Numbered from the stretch's first letter, positions 35,337-44,625 are shown. The stretch is 64,000 nt of DNA from CAZQDP01 sp964592375 (GCA_964592375.1 CAZQDP010000001.1:1-64000), one strand, 5' to 3'. Made by a program: numbers and translations. The notes: generated by a model not told the origin, from the letters alone.

Positions 35337-37388
35337 ATGGAACTGCTAAGTAGCGACATCAAGTATATAAAAGGGGTGGGCCAAGCTCGAGCAGGGCTAT
35401 TGGCAAAAATGGGGATATTCACCATAGAGGATATGCTCTATTTTTTTCCTCGCTATGTTGAGGACAGAAGGCAGAGCACGGATTTATATATCATTCAAAG
35501 TGGAGAAAATATTTGCATTTCAGCCACGGTATGCTCACTTGTGGCAGAGCAAAGAACCAAAGGGAAAATGAAAGTATATAAAATGCTAATCAAAACAGAC
35601 AGAGAAATGCTAGAAGCAGTATGGTTTAACAATGAGTATGTAAAAAAATACTTTCAAATTGGGGATGCTTTTACTTTTTATGGCAAGCTGGAAACGAAAT
35701 TTGGAAAATGGCAGCTTATTAATCCCACCTATGAAAGGGCAGGGGAGGATATACACACCGGAAGGGTTGTACCCGTGTATCATTTGACTGCAAATTTACA
35801 TCAAAAAACCATCAGACAGATAGCAAGCGTATGCATTGAAACCACCAAGGGATGCCTAAGTGAATATATCCCCACAGGACTACTAACAAAATATGGCCTT
35901 TGTGAAATTAATTTTGCCATCGCTTCCATCCATTTTCCGAAAGACATGGAAGATTATGAACAAGCAAAACGCAGACTGGTTTTTGAAGAGCTTTTGTTTT
36001 TGCAAATCGGTTTATTTTATGTGCGTGCTAAAAGGCAACAAAAAAATGGTCCTCTGTTTCATGTGCAGGAAGTAATGATGCCATTTACTCAAAAACTGCC
36101 ATTTACCCTCACCGGCGCACAGCATAAAGTGCTTCATGAAATCTACCGGGACTTATCAAGCAAAAAGCCCATGAGTCGCATGGTGCAAGGGGATGTAGGC
36201 TCAGGCAAAACCATTCTTGCCTTTGGCGCCGCATATGCGGCCATGGAAAACGGCTATCAGTCTGCATTCATGGTGCCAACGGAAGTGCTTGCAATGCAGC
36301 ATTTTAATACGGCACTGACCCTTTTTCCGGAAGAGGCAGTGGCGCTGCTAACGGGGAGCGTTTCAGGAAAAAGAAAAAAAGAACAAATAGAAAAAGTTGC
36401 AACCGGCCGTGCGAAGATTGTCATTGGAACACATGCACTGCTCGAGAACAATATAGCATTTCAAAAATTGGGTCTTGTGATAACAGATGAACAGCATAGG
36501 TTTGGCGTTGCGCAGCGTTCAACCCTGATGGAAAAAGGGGATAACCCACATTTGCTGGTGATGTCTGCTACGCCCATTCCTCGTACTTTGGCATTGATTT
36601 TATACGGCGATTTGGATATTTCCATCGTCGGCGAGCTTCCCCCGGGGAGGCAAAAGATAGATACTTTTGTGGTGGAAGAGAGTATGCGAAGCAGAATTTA
36701 TGCGTTTATGAAAACACTTATTGATAAGGGCAGGCAGGTGTTCATCGTTTGCCCCATGGTGGAAGAATCTGAACTCGTGGATATCAAAGCCGCCACAACC
36801 TTGGCGGAAATCCTATCACAGCAGGTTTTTTCAGAATACTCGGTGCAAGTGTTGCATGGGAAAATGAAACCATCCGAAAAAAATGATATTATGCATCGGT
36901 TTTCCATGGGAGATATTCAGGTATTGGTATCCACCACCGTTATTGAAGTGGGGATTAATGTACCCAATGCCACGGTGATGATGGTAGAAAATGCAGAACG
37001 ATTTGGTCTTGCACAGTTGCATCAAATCAGAGGCAGGGTGGGCAGGGGCATTGACAAATCATATTGTATTTTGCTATGCGGCTGTGGCAGCAAGAAGGCG
37101 CAGGAAAGGCTAGATGTACTTGCCAAAACCAATGATGGGTTTGTGATATCCGAAAAGGATTTGCAACTGCGAGGGCCGGGAGATTTTTTAGGCACACGTC
37201 AGCACGGCTTGCCGGAACTGCGATTAGCAAATCTATTTTTTGATGCGTTAGCACTAAAAAATGCCCAGGAAGCAGCCGGCGAAATCATTTCAAATGACCC
37301 TATGCTAGAGCGCCCAGAGCATCAACTGCTTCGAAAGCGTACGGAGCGAATGTTTGCAAGTAGCTTTGAAAGGGCAACCATTAATTAA
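35337..37388 (+). CDS. recG: ATP-dependent DNA helicase RecG
   Basis: Branch-migration helicase that regresses stalled replication forks. The N-terminal wedge domain (ISATVCSLVAEQRTKGK...; an OB fold) is followed by superfamily 2 helicase motifs: GDVGSGKT (Walker A) near residue 285, DEQHRFGVAQR (motif II and its following loop), VMSATPIPRTL, VSTTVIEVGINVPNA and QIRGRVGRG. With ATG 35337, 5 bases after CGGAGG, the length is 683 residues, normal. An upstream in-frame ATG at 35313 lies inside the previous gene and is less likely. It is the last gene before the aconitase promoter. Confidence 0.97.
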   Translation: MELLSSDIKYIKGVGQARAGLLAKMGIFTIEDMLYFFPRYVEDRRQSTDLYIIQSGENICISATVCSLVAEQRTKGKMKVYKMLIKTDREMLEAVWFNNEYVKKYFQIGDAFTFYGKLETKFGKWQLINPTYERAGEDIHTGRVVPVYHLTANLHQKTIRQIASVCIETTKGCLSEYIPTGLLTKYGLCEINFAIASIHFPKDMEDYEQAKRRLVFEELLFLQIGLFYVRAKRQQKNGPLFHVQEVMMPFTQKLPFTLTGAQHKVLHEIYRDLSSKKPMSRMVQGDVGSGKTILAFGAAYAAMENGYQSAFMVPTEVLAMQHFNTALTLFPEEAVALLTGSVSGKRKKEQIEKVATGRAKIVIGTHALLENNIAFQKLGLVITDEQHRFGVAQRSTLMEKGDNPHLLVMSATPIPRTLALILYGDLDISIVGELPPGRQKIDTFVVEESMRSRIYAFMKTLIDKGRQVFIVCPMVEESELVDIKAATTLAEILSQQVFSEYSVQVLHGKMKPSEKNDIMHRFSMGDIQVLVSTTVIEVGINVPNATVMMVENAERFGLAQLHQIRGRVGRGIDKSYCILLCGCGSKKAQERLDVLAKTNDGFVISEKDLQLRGPGDFLGTRQHGLPELRLANLFFDALALKNAQEAAGEIISNDPMLERPEHQLLRKRTERMFASSFERATIN

Positions 37389-37474
37389 CAATCCCAACAC
37401 CACAAAGTCATCAAATTTTGCGATTAGATGATTTTTAAAACCAACACCCATATCAATATTGTTCACTTTCACCA

Positions 37475-37503
37475 TTGACATTCATTGTATAATTGTATAC
37501 AAT
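37475..37503 (+). promoter_or_regulatory. Promoter of the aconitase operon
   Basis: TTGACA (37475-37480), 17 bases, TACAAT (37498-37503), a nearly perfect housekeeping promoter about 26 bases before the acn start. The -10 box lies inside a large palindrome (see next entry), so a repressor bound there would block RNA polymerase. Confidence 0.75.
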
Positions 37504-37510
37504 AATACAA
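37485..37510 (+). promoter_or_regulatory. 26-base palindrome, putative operator of the aconitase promoter
   Basis: Reads as two half-sites, TTGTATAATTGTA and TACAATAATACAA; 24 of 26 positions are symmetric about 37497/37498, with the single mismatched pair at 37491/37504. Its core TTGTATACAA fits the GntR/FadR operator form (xGT...ACx) and it covers the -10 box. The regulator gene at 40683, in the same operon, is of the GntR-FCD family, so it is the natural candidate for binding here, though that is an inference. Confidence 0.6.
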
Positions 37511-37529
37511 AAAACAAGGAGAGGGTTAT

Positions 37530-39467
37530 ATGGGACTTAGCTTAGCTCAAAAAATCATTCAGGAGCATTTGGTTAGCGGTTCTTTGGCATGCGGTAGCGA
37601 GATTGCCATTCGTATTGACCAAACGCTCACACAGGACTCCACGGGAACAATGGCATATCTTGAATTTGAAGCAATTGGATTACCTAGAGTGAAAACAAAG
37701 AAATCCGTTGCCTACATAGACCACAATACGCTGCAAGCAGGTTTTGAAAATGCGGATGATCATCAATATATTCAAACCGTTGCTGCAAAGCATGGCATTT
37801 ATTTTTCAAAGCCGGGCAACGGCATTTGCCATCAGGTACAACTGGAACGTTTTGGTGTTCCGGGCATGACCCTTCTGGGATCGGATAGCCATACGCCGAC
37901 TGGTGGCGGTATTGGCATGCTTGCCATTGGTGCAGGCGGCCTGGATGTTGCGGTGGCCATGGGCGGCGGTGCATATTATTTGACCATGCCTCAAATTTGC
38001 AAAGTAAATTTGAAAGGCAAATTATCACCATGGGTCAGTGCAAAGGATGTTATTTTAGAGGTCCTGCGCATACTCAGCGTGAAGGGCGGCGTGGGCAAGG
38101 TAATTGAATACGGTGGTGAAGGCATTAGAAGCCTTAGTGTGCCCGAAAGAGCCACCATCACCAATATGGGTGCAGAGCTGGGTGCAACCACTTCAATTTT
38201 CCCAAGTGATGAGATGACAAAGCAGTTTATGCGTGCGCAGGGCAGGGAGCAAGACTGGATAGAACTCTTACCAGATTTGGATGCAAAGTATGATGAAGTG
38301 ATTGATATTGATTTAGCCGCTTTGGTGCCGATGGCCGCCAAGCCTCACAGTCCGGACAATGTGGATGCAATTGAAAATATAGGCAAAATCAAAGTAAATC
38401 AAGTGGCAATCGGTAGCTGTACCAATTCATCGCTCATGGATATGATGAAGGTTGCTTCCATTTTAAAAGGAAAAACCGTGCATCCGGAAGTAAGCCTTGT
38501 CATTTCCCCAGGCTCGAAGCAGGTACTTACCATGCTGGCTCAAAATGGAGCACTTTCAGACATGGTAGCCGCCGGAGCGCGTATATTGGAATCTGCCTGC
38601 GGCCCTTGTATCGGTATGGGGCAGGCTCCTCAAACGAATGCAGTTTCTCTTCGTACGTTTAATCGCAATTTTGAAGGACGAAGCGGTACAAAATCGGCAG
38701 ATGTGTATTTGGTCAGTCCAGAGGTGGCTGCGGTTTCAGCGCTTACTGGTGTGCTGAGCGACCCCAGAGAATTTGGCCCTGCACCAATCATTGAAATGCC
38801 AGGCCAATTCATTTTAAACGACAATATGGTGCTGAGTCCTGCACCGGAGAATAATCAAATAGAAGTGATAAGAGGCCCGAACATTAAGCCATTTCCGGTG
38901 AATAGCCCCATGGAGAAAACCATGGAAGGCAAAGCACTGCTAAAGGTGGGGGATAATATCACAACCGACCATATTATGCCCTCCAATGCAAAGCTTTTGC
39001 CGTATAGATCCAATATACCGTACTTATCTGAGTATTGCCTTGTGCCTTGCGATCCGCAGTTTCCGACTCGTGCCAAAGAAAATGGTGGCGGCATCATTAT
39101 CGGTGGATCCAATTACGGTCAGGGCTCTAGCCGTGAACATGCTGCACTTGCGCCCCTTTATTTAAAAATCAAAGCGGTGATTGCAAAATCCTTTGCCCGC
39201 ATTCATATGGCAAACCTAATCAATTCCGGCATACTTCCTCTGGAGTTTGTAGATGGAAATGATTATGACAAAATTGATGAAATGGATATACTGAGCATTG
39301 AAAATGCGCAGCAGCAGCTAAAGGGTGGCGAAATCATTACAGTAAAAAATATGACAAAAGGCATCAGCATACAAACCAAAGCTACTTTGTCTGACCGGCA
39401 GCTTCAAATGATGCTTGTCGGTGGGCTTCTCAATTATACAAAGCGCTGCAGTGAAAACGCCAAATAA
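37530..39467 (+). CDS. Aconitate hydratase
   Basis: Interconverts citrate and isocitrate via cis-aconitate with a [4Fe-4S] cluster. The three cluster cysteines are C297 in GSCTNS, and C357 and C360 in CGPCIGMG. Other aconitase landmarks are SDSHTPTGGGIGML, and GGSNYGQGSSREHAALAP in the swivel domain. The 645 residues match the compact aconitase of Clostridia rather than the about 900-residue AcnA; related homoaconitase-type enzymes exist, but the neighbour isocitrate dehydrogenase fixes the role. This arm would make 2-oxoglutarate for glutamate. No citrate synthase in the window. Confidence 0.93.
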   Translation: MGLSLAQKIIQEHLVSGSLACGSEIAIRIDQTLTQDSTGTMAYLEFEAIGLPRVKTKKSVAYIDHNTLQAGFENADDHQYIQTVAAKHGIYFSKPGNGICHQVQLERFGVPGMTLLGSDSHTPTGGGIGMLAIGAGGLDVAVAMGGGAYYLTMPQICKVNLKGKLSPWVSAKDVILEVLRILSVKGGVGKVIEYGGEGIRSLSVPERATITNMGAELGATTSIFPSDEMTKQFMRAQGREQDWIELLPDLDAKYDEVIDIDLAALVPMAAKPHSPDNVDAIENIGKIKVNQVAIGSCTNSSLMDMMKVASILKGKTVHPEVSLVISPGSKQVLTMLAQNGALSDMVAAGARILESACGPCIGMGQAPQTNAVSLRTFNRNFEGRSGTKSADVYLVSPEVAAVSALTGVLSDPREFGPAPIIEMPGQFILNDNMVLSPAPENNQIEVIRGPNIKPFPVNSPMEKTMEGKALLKVGDNITTDHIMPSNAKLLPYRSNIPYLSEYCLVPCDPQFPTRAKENGGGIIIGGSNYGQGSSREHAALAPLYLKIKAVIAKSFARIHMANLINSGILPLEFVDGNDYDKIDEMDILSIENAQQQLKGGEIITVKNMTKGISIQTKATLSDRQLQMMLVGGLLNYTKRCSENAK

Positions 39468-39485
39468 AGAAAGGAAGAAAATAAA

Positions 39486-40646
39486 ATGAACGATGCGATT
39501 AAAATTGCAACTGAAAAATTCTCGCTTCTTTTGGAGCAACAGCTTATGCGGGCGGAAAAAATCAAAATGGAGAAGGAATTTCTTGATTATGATAAGTTAG
39601 ATACATTGATTATCGGGGTGACGGGGGGAGATGGCATTGGCCCTGCTATTACCGGTCAGGGGCATCGGGTATTGGAGTTTCTTCTCCAAAATGAAGTGAA
39701 GGCCGGAAAGGTTGCTTTTAAGGTAATCGATGGACTTACCATTGAGCGTAGAGCGGCAGAGAATAAAGCCATCACCGATGATGTGTTAGCGGAGCTTAAA
39801 GCGTGTCATGTTATTCTCAAAGGGCCCACAACCACACCTCGCGCAGGCGACCCATGGCCGAATATTGAAAGCGCCAATGTTGCGATGAGAAAAGAACTGG
39901 ATCTGTTTGCCAATGTAAGGCCGGTGAAGGTGCCTGAAAAGGGAATAGACTGGACATTTTTCAGAGAAAATACAGAAGGCAGCTATGCACTTGGCAGCAA
40001 TGGCATACATGTGAATGAAGATGTTGCATTTGATTTTTGCGTAGCCACAACGGAAGGCTGCGAGAGAATCGCAAAAGCGGCATTTGAATATGCAAAAAAA
40101 GCCGGCAAGAGTAGGGTGACTGCTGTAACCAAAGCAAATGTCGTCAAGACCACAGACGGTAAGTTTTTAAATCTTTGCCAGAAGATATCGGCGCAGTATC
40201 CGGATATTGCATTTGATGATTGGTATATTGATATTATGACCGCCAAACTGATTGATGAAAAAAGAAGAACCGACTTTAAGGTGTTTATTCTACCCAATCT
40301 CTACGGTGATATTTTGACGGATGAAGCAGCGGAATTCCAAGGCGGCGTAGGAACTGCCGGCAGTGCAAACATTGGCAAACGATATGCAATGTTTGAAGCC
40401 ATTCACGGCTCTGCCCCGAGAATGGTAGACGAAGGAAGAGCGCAGTATGCAGACCCCTGCAGCGTGCTAAGAGCATGCGTGATGCTACTGGAGCACATCG
40501 GGCATGGAGATAAGGCTGCAAAGCTTGAGACGGCACTGGATATGTGCATGTATACTGAAAAGAAACTTGTTATTACGGGTAGGGATACGGGTGCGACCTG
40601 CTCGCAATTTGCCGATTATGTTATGGAAACGGTGCAAAAGCTGTAA
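39486..40646 (+). CDS. Isocitrate dehydrogenase (isocitrate/isopropylmalate family)
   Basis: Oxidatively decarboxylates isocitrate to 2-oxoglutarate with NAD or NADP. 386 residues; GVTGGDGIGPAI near the N-terminus, an RENTEGSYALGSNGIH segment in the substrate site, then TTDGKFLNL, and the C-terminal dinucleotide region GSAPRMVDEGRAQYADPCS. The family also contains isopropylmalate and homoisocitrate dehydrogenases; placement directly behind aconitase supports the isocitrate form. It follows acn by 18 bases and precedes the GntR regulator by 36. Cofactor choice cannot be decided by eye. Confidence 0.9.
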   Translation: MNDAIKIATEKFSLLLEQQLMRAEKIKMEKEFLDYDKLDTLIIGVTGGDGIGPAITGQGHRVLEFLLQNEVKAGKVAFKVIDGLTIERRAAENKAITDDVLAELKACHVILKGPTTTPRAGDPWPNIESANVAMRKELDLFANVRPVKVPEKGIDWTFFRENTEGSYALGSNGIHVNEDVAFDFCVATTEGCERIAKAAFEYAKKAGKSRVTAVTKANVVKTTDGKFLNLCQKISAQYPDIAFDDWYIDIMTAKLIDEKRRTDFKVFILPNLYGDILTDEAAEFQGGVGTAGSANIGKRYAMFEAIHGSAPRMVDEGRAQYADPCSVLRACVMLLEHIGHGDKAAKLETALDMCMYTEKKLVITGRDTGATCSQFADYVMETVQKL

Positions 40647-40682
40647 ACCATGTAAGCTTCCATTATGGAAAGGATGGTTGAT

Positions 40683-41339
40683 ATGCCCCAAACCCAGGAA
40701 AACTTATCTTTAGGCAATCGGGTATTTGACCGACTGAGAGAACGGATTTTAGATGGGGAATTAGCTACCGGTCAGGGTCTTATCGAAGCTAAGCTATCGC
40801 AGGAATACGGCGTGAGCCGGACTCCTGTACGAGATGCGGTACATCGCTTGGAGCTCGAAGGATTGGTTAAAATTGTACCAAATAAAGGTGCCATTGTCTG
40901 TGGCCTTTCCGACAGGGATATTTTAGACATCTATCAAATTCGTATGAAGTTAGAAGCAATGGCGGCTTGCCTTGCTGCCCAAAACATCAACGAAGAAGCA
41001 CTTATGCAGCTAAAGGAAAGCGTAGAGCTTTTGGAGTTTTATATCATCAAAGGAAATAGTGTGGGACTTGGCCTTTGTGATAGTAAGTTCCACAGAATCA
41101 TATATGAAGCTTCCAAAAGCCGTCCGCTGGCGAGTACACTTAAAAATTTGCACAGCTATAGCAGACGAGCCGGGAAGGAATCCTTTCGAATAGAAGGCAG
41201 ACCGGAAAAGGTTCTCACAGAGCATCGGCTGATTTATGAAGCCATTGAAAAAAGGGATCAGGAAAAAGCCCAGCAACTTGCTCAGGTGCACATTGAAAAT
41301 GCCTTGGCAAGCTATAGCCGTCAGCTTGACATGAGATAG
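40683..41339 (+). CDS. GntR family regulator, FadR/FCD type
   Basis: The N-terminal winged helix (residues about 8-75) has LIEAKLSQEYGVSRTPVRDAVHRLELEGLV; the C-terminal all-helical FCD domain carries the metal ligands D..H (CDSKFHRII), then H in LTEHRLI and H in QVHIENA. FCD regulators usually sense small carboxylates such as citrate. About 218 residues. I chose ATG 40683, 9 bases after GGAAAGG. Its position in the acn-icd operon, behind a palindrome of GntR type, suggests it controls the same promoter and responds to a tricarboxylate. Confidence 0.88.
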   Translation: MPQTQENLSLGNRVFDRLRERILDGELATGQGLIEAKLSQEYGVSRTPVRDAVHRLELEGLVKIVPNKGAIVCGLSDRDILDIYQIRMKLEAMAACLAAQNINEEALMQLKESVELLEFYIIKGNSVGLGLCDSKFHRIIYEASKSRPLASTLKNLHSYSRRAGKESFRIEGRPEKVLTEHRLIYEAIEKRDQEKAQQLAQVHIENALASYSRQLDMR

Positions 41340-41387
41340 CATAACTTTGCGGATGCAACGATTATGGGTACAGAACGGAGGCTTTTT

Positions 41388-42035
41388 ATGGCTACACTTG
41401 GCAACAAAAAGGTTTCGGCTGTTGTGATTAGAAGATTACCTCGCTATTACAGATATTTGGGGGAGCTTCTATCCAATAAGATTACAAGAATTTCATCGGC
41501 AGAGCTGAGCCGGAGAATGGGCGTTACTGCATCTCAAATTCGGCAGGACCTCAACTGTTTTGGGGGATTTGGTCAGCAGGGATATGGATATAATGTTGAA
41601 AACCTGTATATGCAAATGGGTAAAATTTTGGGTCTTTCGAAGAAACGCAAAATGATCATCGTCGGTGCAGGTAATTTGGGTCATGCCATTGCAAACTACG
41701 CCAATTTTGAAAAGCGTGGGTTTGCGCTCTGTGGTATCTTTGATAACGATAAAAAGAAAACGCAAGGGGAAATTGCAGGCATGCAAATTCAGCATATCAA
41801 AGCGTTAGAGGCTTTTATCAAAGAGATGTCTGTGGATATTGCCGTGCTATGTGTGCCGAAGCTATATGCACAAGGTATGGCAGAGAGGCTGGCAAGAGCC
41901 GGCATTAAAGGAATATGGAACTTTTCCTACACGGAGTTATTACCGCCACAGGGAGTGGTGGTGGAAACCGTACACCTGAGCGACAGTCTGATGACGCTGT
42001 CATGCAGAATAAATCAGGAGACGAATGAAACATGA
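41388..42035 (+). CDS. rex: Redox-sensing transcriptional repressor Rex
   Basis: Repressor that releases DNA when NADH/NAD rises and controls fermentation and respiration genes. N-terminal winged helix (RRLPRYYRYLGELL; ISSAELSRRMGVTASQIRQDLN), then a Rossmann domain (GAGNLGHAIANYANF) for NAD(H). The C-terminal helix swaps between subunits. With ATG 41388, 6 bases after CGGAGG, it is 215 residues, normal. It overlaps the following P-loop protein by ATGA, so that protein is expressed with it. Confidence 0.96.
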   Translation: MATLGNKKVSAVVIRRLPRYYRYLGELLSNKITRISSAELSRRMGVTASQIRQDLNCFGGFGQQGYGYNVENLYMQMGKILGLSKKRKMIIVGAGNLGHAIANYANFEKRGFALCGIFDNDKKKTQGEIAGMQIQHIKALEAFIKEMSVDIAVLCVPKLYAQGMAERLARAGIKGIWNFSYTELLPPQGVVVETVHLSDSLMTLSCRINQETNET

Positions 42036-42829
42036 AGGTATTTGGTTTTGTAGGTGATAGTGGTACCGGAAAAAGCTATCGTGCCATGTGGGTAGCCAAG
42101 GAGAAAGGGCTTCCTTGCATGATTGATGATGGTCTGCTGATTATGGGAGGCCGAATTGTTGCGGGCAAATCCGCCAAGAGAGAAAAAACCATGTTTGCAT
42201 CGGTAAGGCGCGCCATTTTCGAAGATCCGGCACATATCGCAGAGGTAAGCACGAAAATAAAAATTTTAGCTCCCGATGGCATTTTAATTTTAGGCACTTC
42301 AAAACGAATGGTAGAAAGAATTGCCGCCAGGCTATCCCTGCCTGAAATCACAGAATATGTGATGATAGAGGATGTGGCTTCAAAAGACGAAATCCAAAAG
42401 GCACAGGATATGCGCATGAAGCAGGGGAAACATATTATTCCCGTTCCGGCCTTTGAAGTGAAAAAGGACTTTTCGGGATATTTCATCGATCCGCTACGGA
42501 TTTTCTTTCATGGCAAAGAAAAATATAGTGCGGAAAAAACCATTGTTCGCCCAACCTATAGCTATTTGGGTGATTATACACTCTCCAGAAGTGCAACAGC
42601 ATCCATTTGCCGGCATGAAGGGAATAAAGTTTCGGGCATTCATGTGGTGAGTGTCAAGGTTCAGCATACGCCAATTGGGGCACATATTGAAATTGACGTT
42701 ACAATGGAAATGGGGTGCGATATTCGCAAGGCAGCATACAAGGTTCAAAATAATGTAGCGGCTGCTTTAGAGGAATATGCGGCACTTGTGGTGTCTAAAA
42801 TTGACATTAAGGTGATGTCATTAAAATGA
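42032..42829 (+). CDS. P-loop protein fused to an Asp23/Gls24-like domain
   Basis: 265 residues. N-terminal Walker A GDSGTGKS at residues 8-15, with a short P-loop ATPase-like region to about residue 110 (a Walker-B-like hydrophobic run GILILGTS near 83-90). A middle segment holds FDPLRIFFHG-type sequence. The last about 85 residues (from about 178) resemble Asp23/Gls24 alkaline-shock domains: GIHVVSVKVQHTPIGAHIEIDVTM, RKAAYKVQNNVAAALEEYAAL, and IDIKV. Starts by ATGA overlap with rex. This combination is not one I can name. It could be an envelope- or stress-linked nucleotide-binding protein; function is unknown. Confidence 0.72.
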   Translation: MKVFGFVGDSGTGKSYRAMWVAKEKGLPCMIDDGLLIMGGRIVAGKSAKREKTMFASVRRAIFEDPAHIAEVSTKIKILAPDGILILGTSKRMVERIAARLSLPEITEYVMIEDVASKDEIQKAQDMRMKQGKHIIPVPAFEVKKDFSGYFIDPLRIFFHGKEKYSAEKTIVRPTYSYLGDYTLSRSATASICRHEGNKVSGIHVVSVKVQHTPIGAHIEIDVTMEMGCDIRKAAYKVQNNVAAALEEYAALVVSKIDIKVMSLK

Positions 42830-42842
42830 AGTAGGTGAGCAT

Positions 42843-43544
42843 ATGCCACTTTTTGCAATAGCGGATCTTCATTTATATAAAGGGATTAAAAATAAACCCA
42901 TGGATGTTTTTGGCCCTGCGTGGGATAAGCATATGGAACGCCTTGCGGAAAACTGGCGACATAGCGTAACAAATGAGGACACCGTACTCATCCCAGGCGA
43001 TATTTCTTGGGCAACCTATTTAGAACAGGTGCTTTTGGATCTAGAATATATTGATGAGCTTCCCGGTAAAAAAATCATATCCAAAGGAAATCACGATTAT
43101 TGGTGGACAACCCTTCGTAAAATGAACGGATTTGTGCAGGAACATGAAATGAAAAGCATTTCCTTCTTGCACAATCATTTTTTTTCTTATGAACAGTATG
43201 GTATCTGCGGCACCAGATTATGGGATTTACCCGGTAAGGGTCAAACCCCCGAGGATGAAAAAATATTTGCAAGAGAACTCATTCGCCTTGAGATCTCTTT
43301 AGAAGCAGCAGAAAAAGAAGGTTTTGATGAAAAAATCGTCATGCTTCACTACCCACCGGCACGAACGGGTGAGGATTTGCACGAGAGGATTGCCGCCCTT
43401 TTTGAGAAATACCATGTTGTGAAATGTGTTTTTGGGCATGTGCATCATACAAAAAACGTTTTTTGTGGCACGATTGGACAAACGCAATATGTGCCTGTGA
43501 TGGCAGATTATATAGATTTTTCGCCTTTGCAAATCGGTATTTGA
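42843..43544 (+). CDS. Calcineurin-like metallophosphoesterase
   Basis: 233-residue two-metal phosphoesterase: D8 and H10 in AIADLHLY, D in IPGDISW, N-H in KGNHDYWW, a histidine in MLHYPPAR, and GHVHH near the C-terminus. All five metal sites of the family are present, so it should be active. It follows the P-loop protein by 13 bases, and is the last gene of the rex unit. Substrate unknown; members cleave phosphodiesters or nucleotides. Confidence 0.88.
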   Translation: MPLFAIADLHLYKGIKNKPMDVFGPAWDKHMERLAENWRHSVTNEDTVLIPGDISWATYLEQVLLDLEYIDELPGKKIISKGNHDYWWTTLRKMNGFVQEHEMKSISFLHNHFFSYEQYGICGTRLWDLPGKGQTPEDEKIFARELIRLEISLEAAEKEGFDEKIVMLHYPPARTGEDLHERIAALFEKYHVVKCVFGHVHHTKNVFCGTIGQTQYVPVMADYIDFSPLQIGI

Positions 43545-43615
43545 AGTCTTATTTTGCAGATGATATTTGGATATGCTAAAATTGTCGTAAAATGCTCCGT
43601 AAGCCAAAAAAATCG

Positions 43616-43644
43616 TTGACATTGCAGATGGGCTGTTATATAAT
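43616..43644 (+). promoter_or_regulatory. Perfect-consensus promoter of proC
   Basis: TTGACA (43616-43621), 17 bases, TATAAT (43639-43644): every position of the consensus is matched. It lies about 32 bases before the proC start and 71 bases after the phosphoesterase stop. Confidence 0.9.
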
Positions 43645-43675
43645 AATATCATATTTTACAAAGAGGTTACAAAAA

Positions 43676-44467
43676 ATGAACATTTCATTTATCGGTAACG
43701 GAAATATGGCAGGTGCCATCATTGGCGGTCTTCTAAAGATGGGGAGTTTTGAGGCATCAGATATTGCAATAAGCGATGTGAGCGGGCAACGCCGCCAAGA
43801 TGCTTCGCAAAAGGGCTTTCGCGTTTTTTCCTCAAATTTTGAGGCTGCATCTGCCTCAGACATCATTGTGCTTGCGGTAAAACCTATCGTCATGGCAAAG
43901 GCATTAGAAGATATTTGCACATGCGAAGGAAAGCTTGTCATTTCAATTGCGGCAGGCATTTCAAGTGATTTTATCAGGCAGAGGCTCCATCCTTCCTGTC
44001 GCATTGTGAGGGTAATGCCAAATACTCCCGCGCTCTATGGTGAGGGCATGAGCATGATTTGTGAGGATGCAAATGCTTCTAGTGATGATATGCTGATTGT
44101 GAAAACGATTTTTGAAAGTGTAGGCAAGGTAGATTTTCTGCCCGAAAAGCTCATTGACGCTGCAATGGCAGTCGGAAGCTCGGGCCCGGCTTACATTTTT
44201 ATGATTATTGAAGCCTTGGCAGACGGTGGGGTGCTTTGCTCCTTACCCAGAGATAAAGCATATGCTATCGCCGCCCAGACCGTGCTTGGTTCTGCAAAAA
44301 TGGTGTTGGAAAGCGGCATGCATCCGGGTCAGCTAAAGGACATGGTATGCTCCCCGGGAGGGACTACCATTGAAGCGATGGCAGTGCTTGAAAAGCGGGG
44401 CGTTCGTGGCGCAATCATGGAAGCGGTGAAAGCATGTGCCGATAAAGCAGGCAGACTTGCAAAATAA
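43676..44467 (+). CDS. proC: Pyrroline-5-carboxylate reductase
   Basis: Last step of proline synthesis, using NAD(P)H. Recognised by the N-terminal dinucleotide loop FIGNGNMAGAIIGGLL, VRVMPNTPALYGEGMS, SSGPAYIFMIIEALADGGV, and GGTTIEAMAVLEKRGVRGAI near the C-terminus. 263 residues from ATG 43676, which follows GAGG; a longer open reading to the left lacks a ribosome site and overlaps the promoter. Identity is sure. Confidence 0.96.
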   Translation: MNISFIGNGNMAGAIIGGLLKMGSFEASDIAISDVSGQRRQDASQKGFRVFSSNFEAASASDIIVLAVKPIVMAKALEDICTCEGKLVISIAAGISSDFIRQRLHPSCRIVRVMPNTPALYGEGMSMICEDANASSDDMLIVKTIFESVGKVDFLPEKLIDAAMAVGSSGPAYIFMIIEALADGGVLCSLPRDKAYAIAAQTVLGSAKMVLESGMHPGQLKDMVCSPGGTTIEAMAVLEKRGVRGAIMEAVKACADKAGRLAK

Positions 44468-44598
44468 CTTGTACATTTATTTATGAATAATGGCATAAAT
44501 GCATCCACTATCGCAATATAATTTAGTATCATCCTTCTGCATGTCCGGCATGGCAACGCCGAAGCATCTGGATGAAAATGATATTGCGGTAAGGGAAA

Positions 44599-44620
44599 CC
44601 CCCGCACAGAGTTTTGGGGG
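44599..44620 (+). promoter_or_regulatory. Hairpin pairing with the spoIIM ribosome site
   Basis: CCCCC (44599-44603) can pair with GGGGG (44616-44620), which is the core of the spoIIM ribosome site, leaving a 12-base loop. Folding would hide the ribosome site. This may tune spoIIM translation; it is seen only as complementarity. Confidence 0.35.
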
Positions 44621-44625
44621 AGCAT

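Noticed and set aside
36698..37254. Minus-strand frames of 60-90 codons inside recG and other core genes
   Set aside because: Each lies opposite a conserved gene, lacks a ribosome site and has no recognisable product; they are mirror frames.
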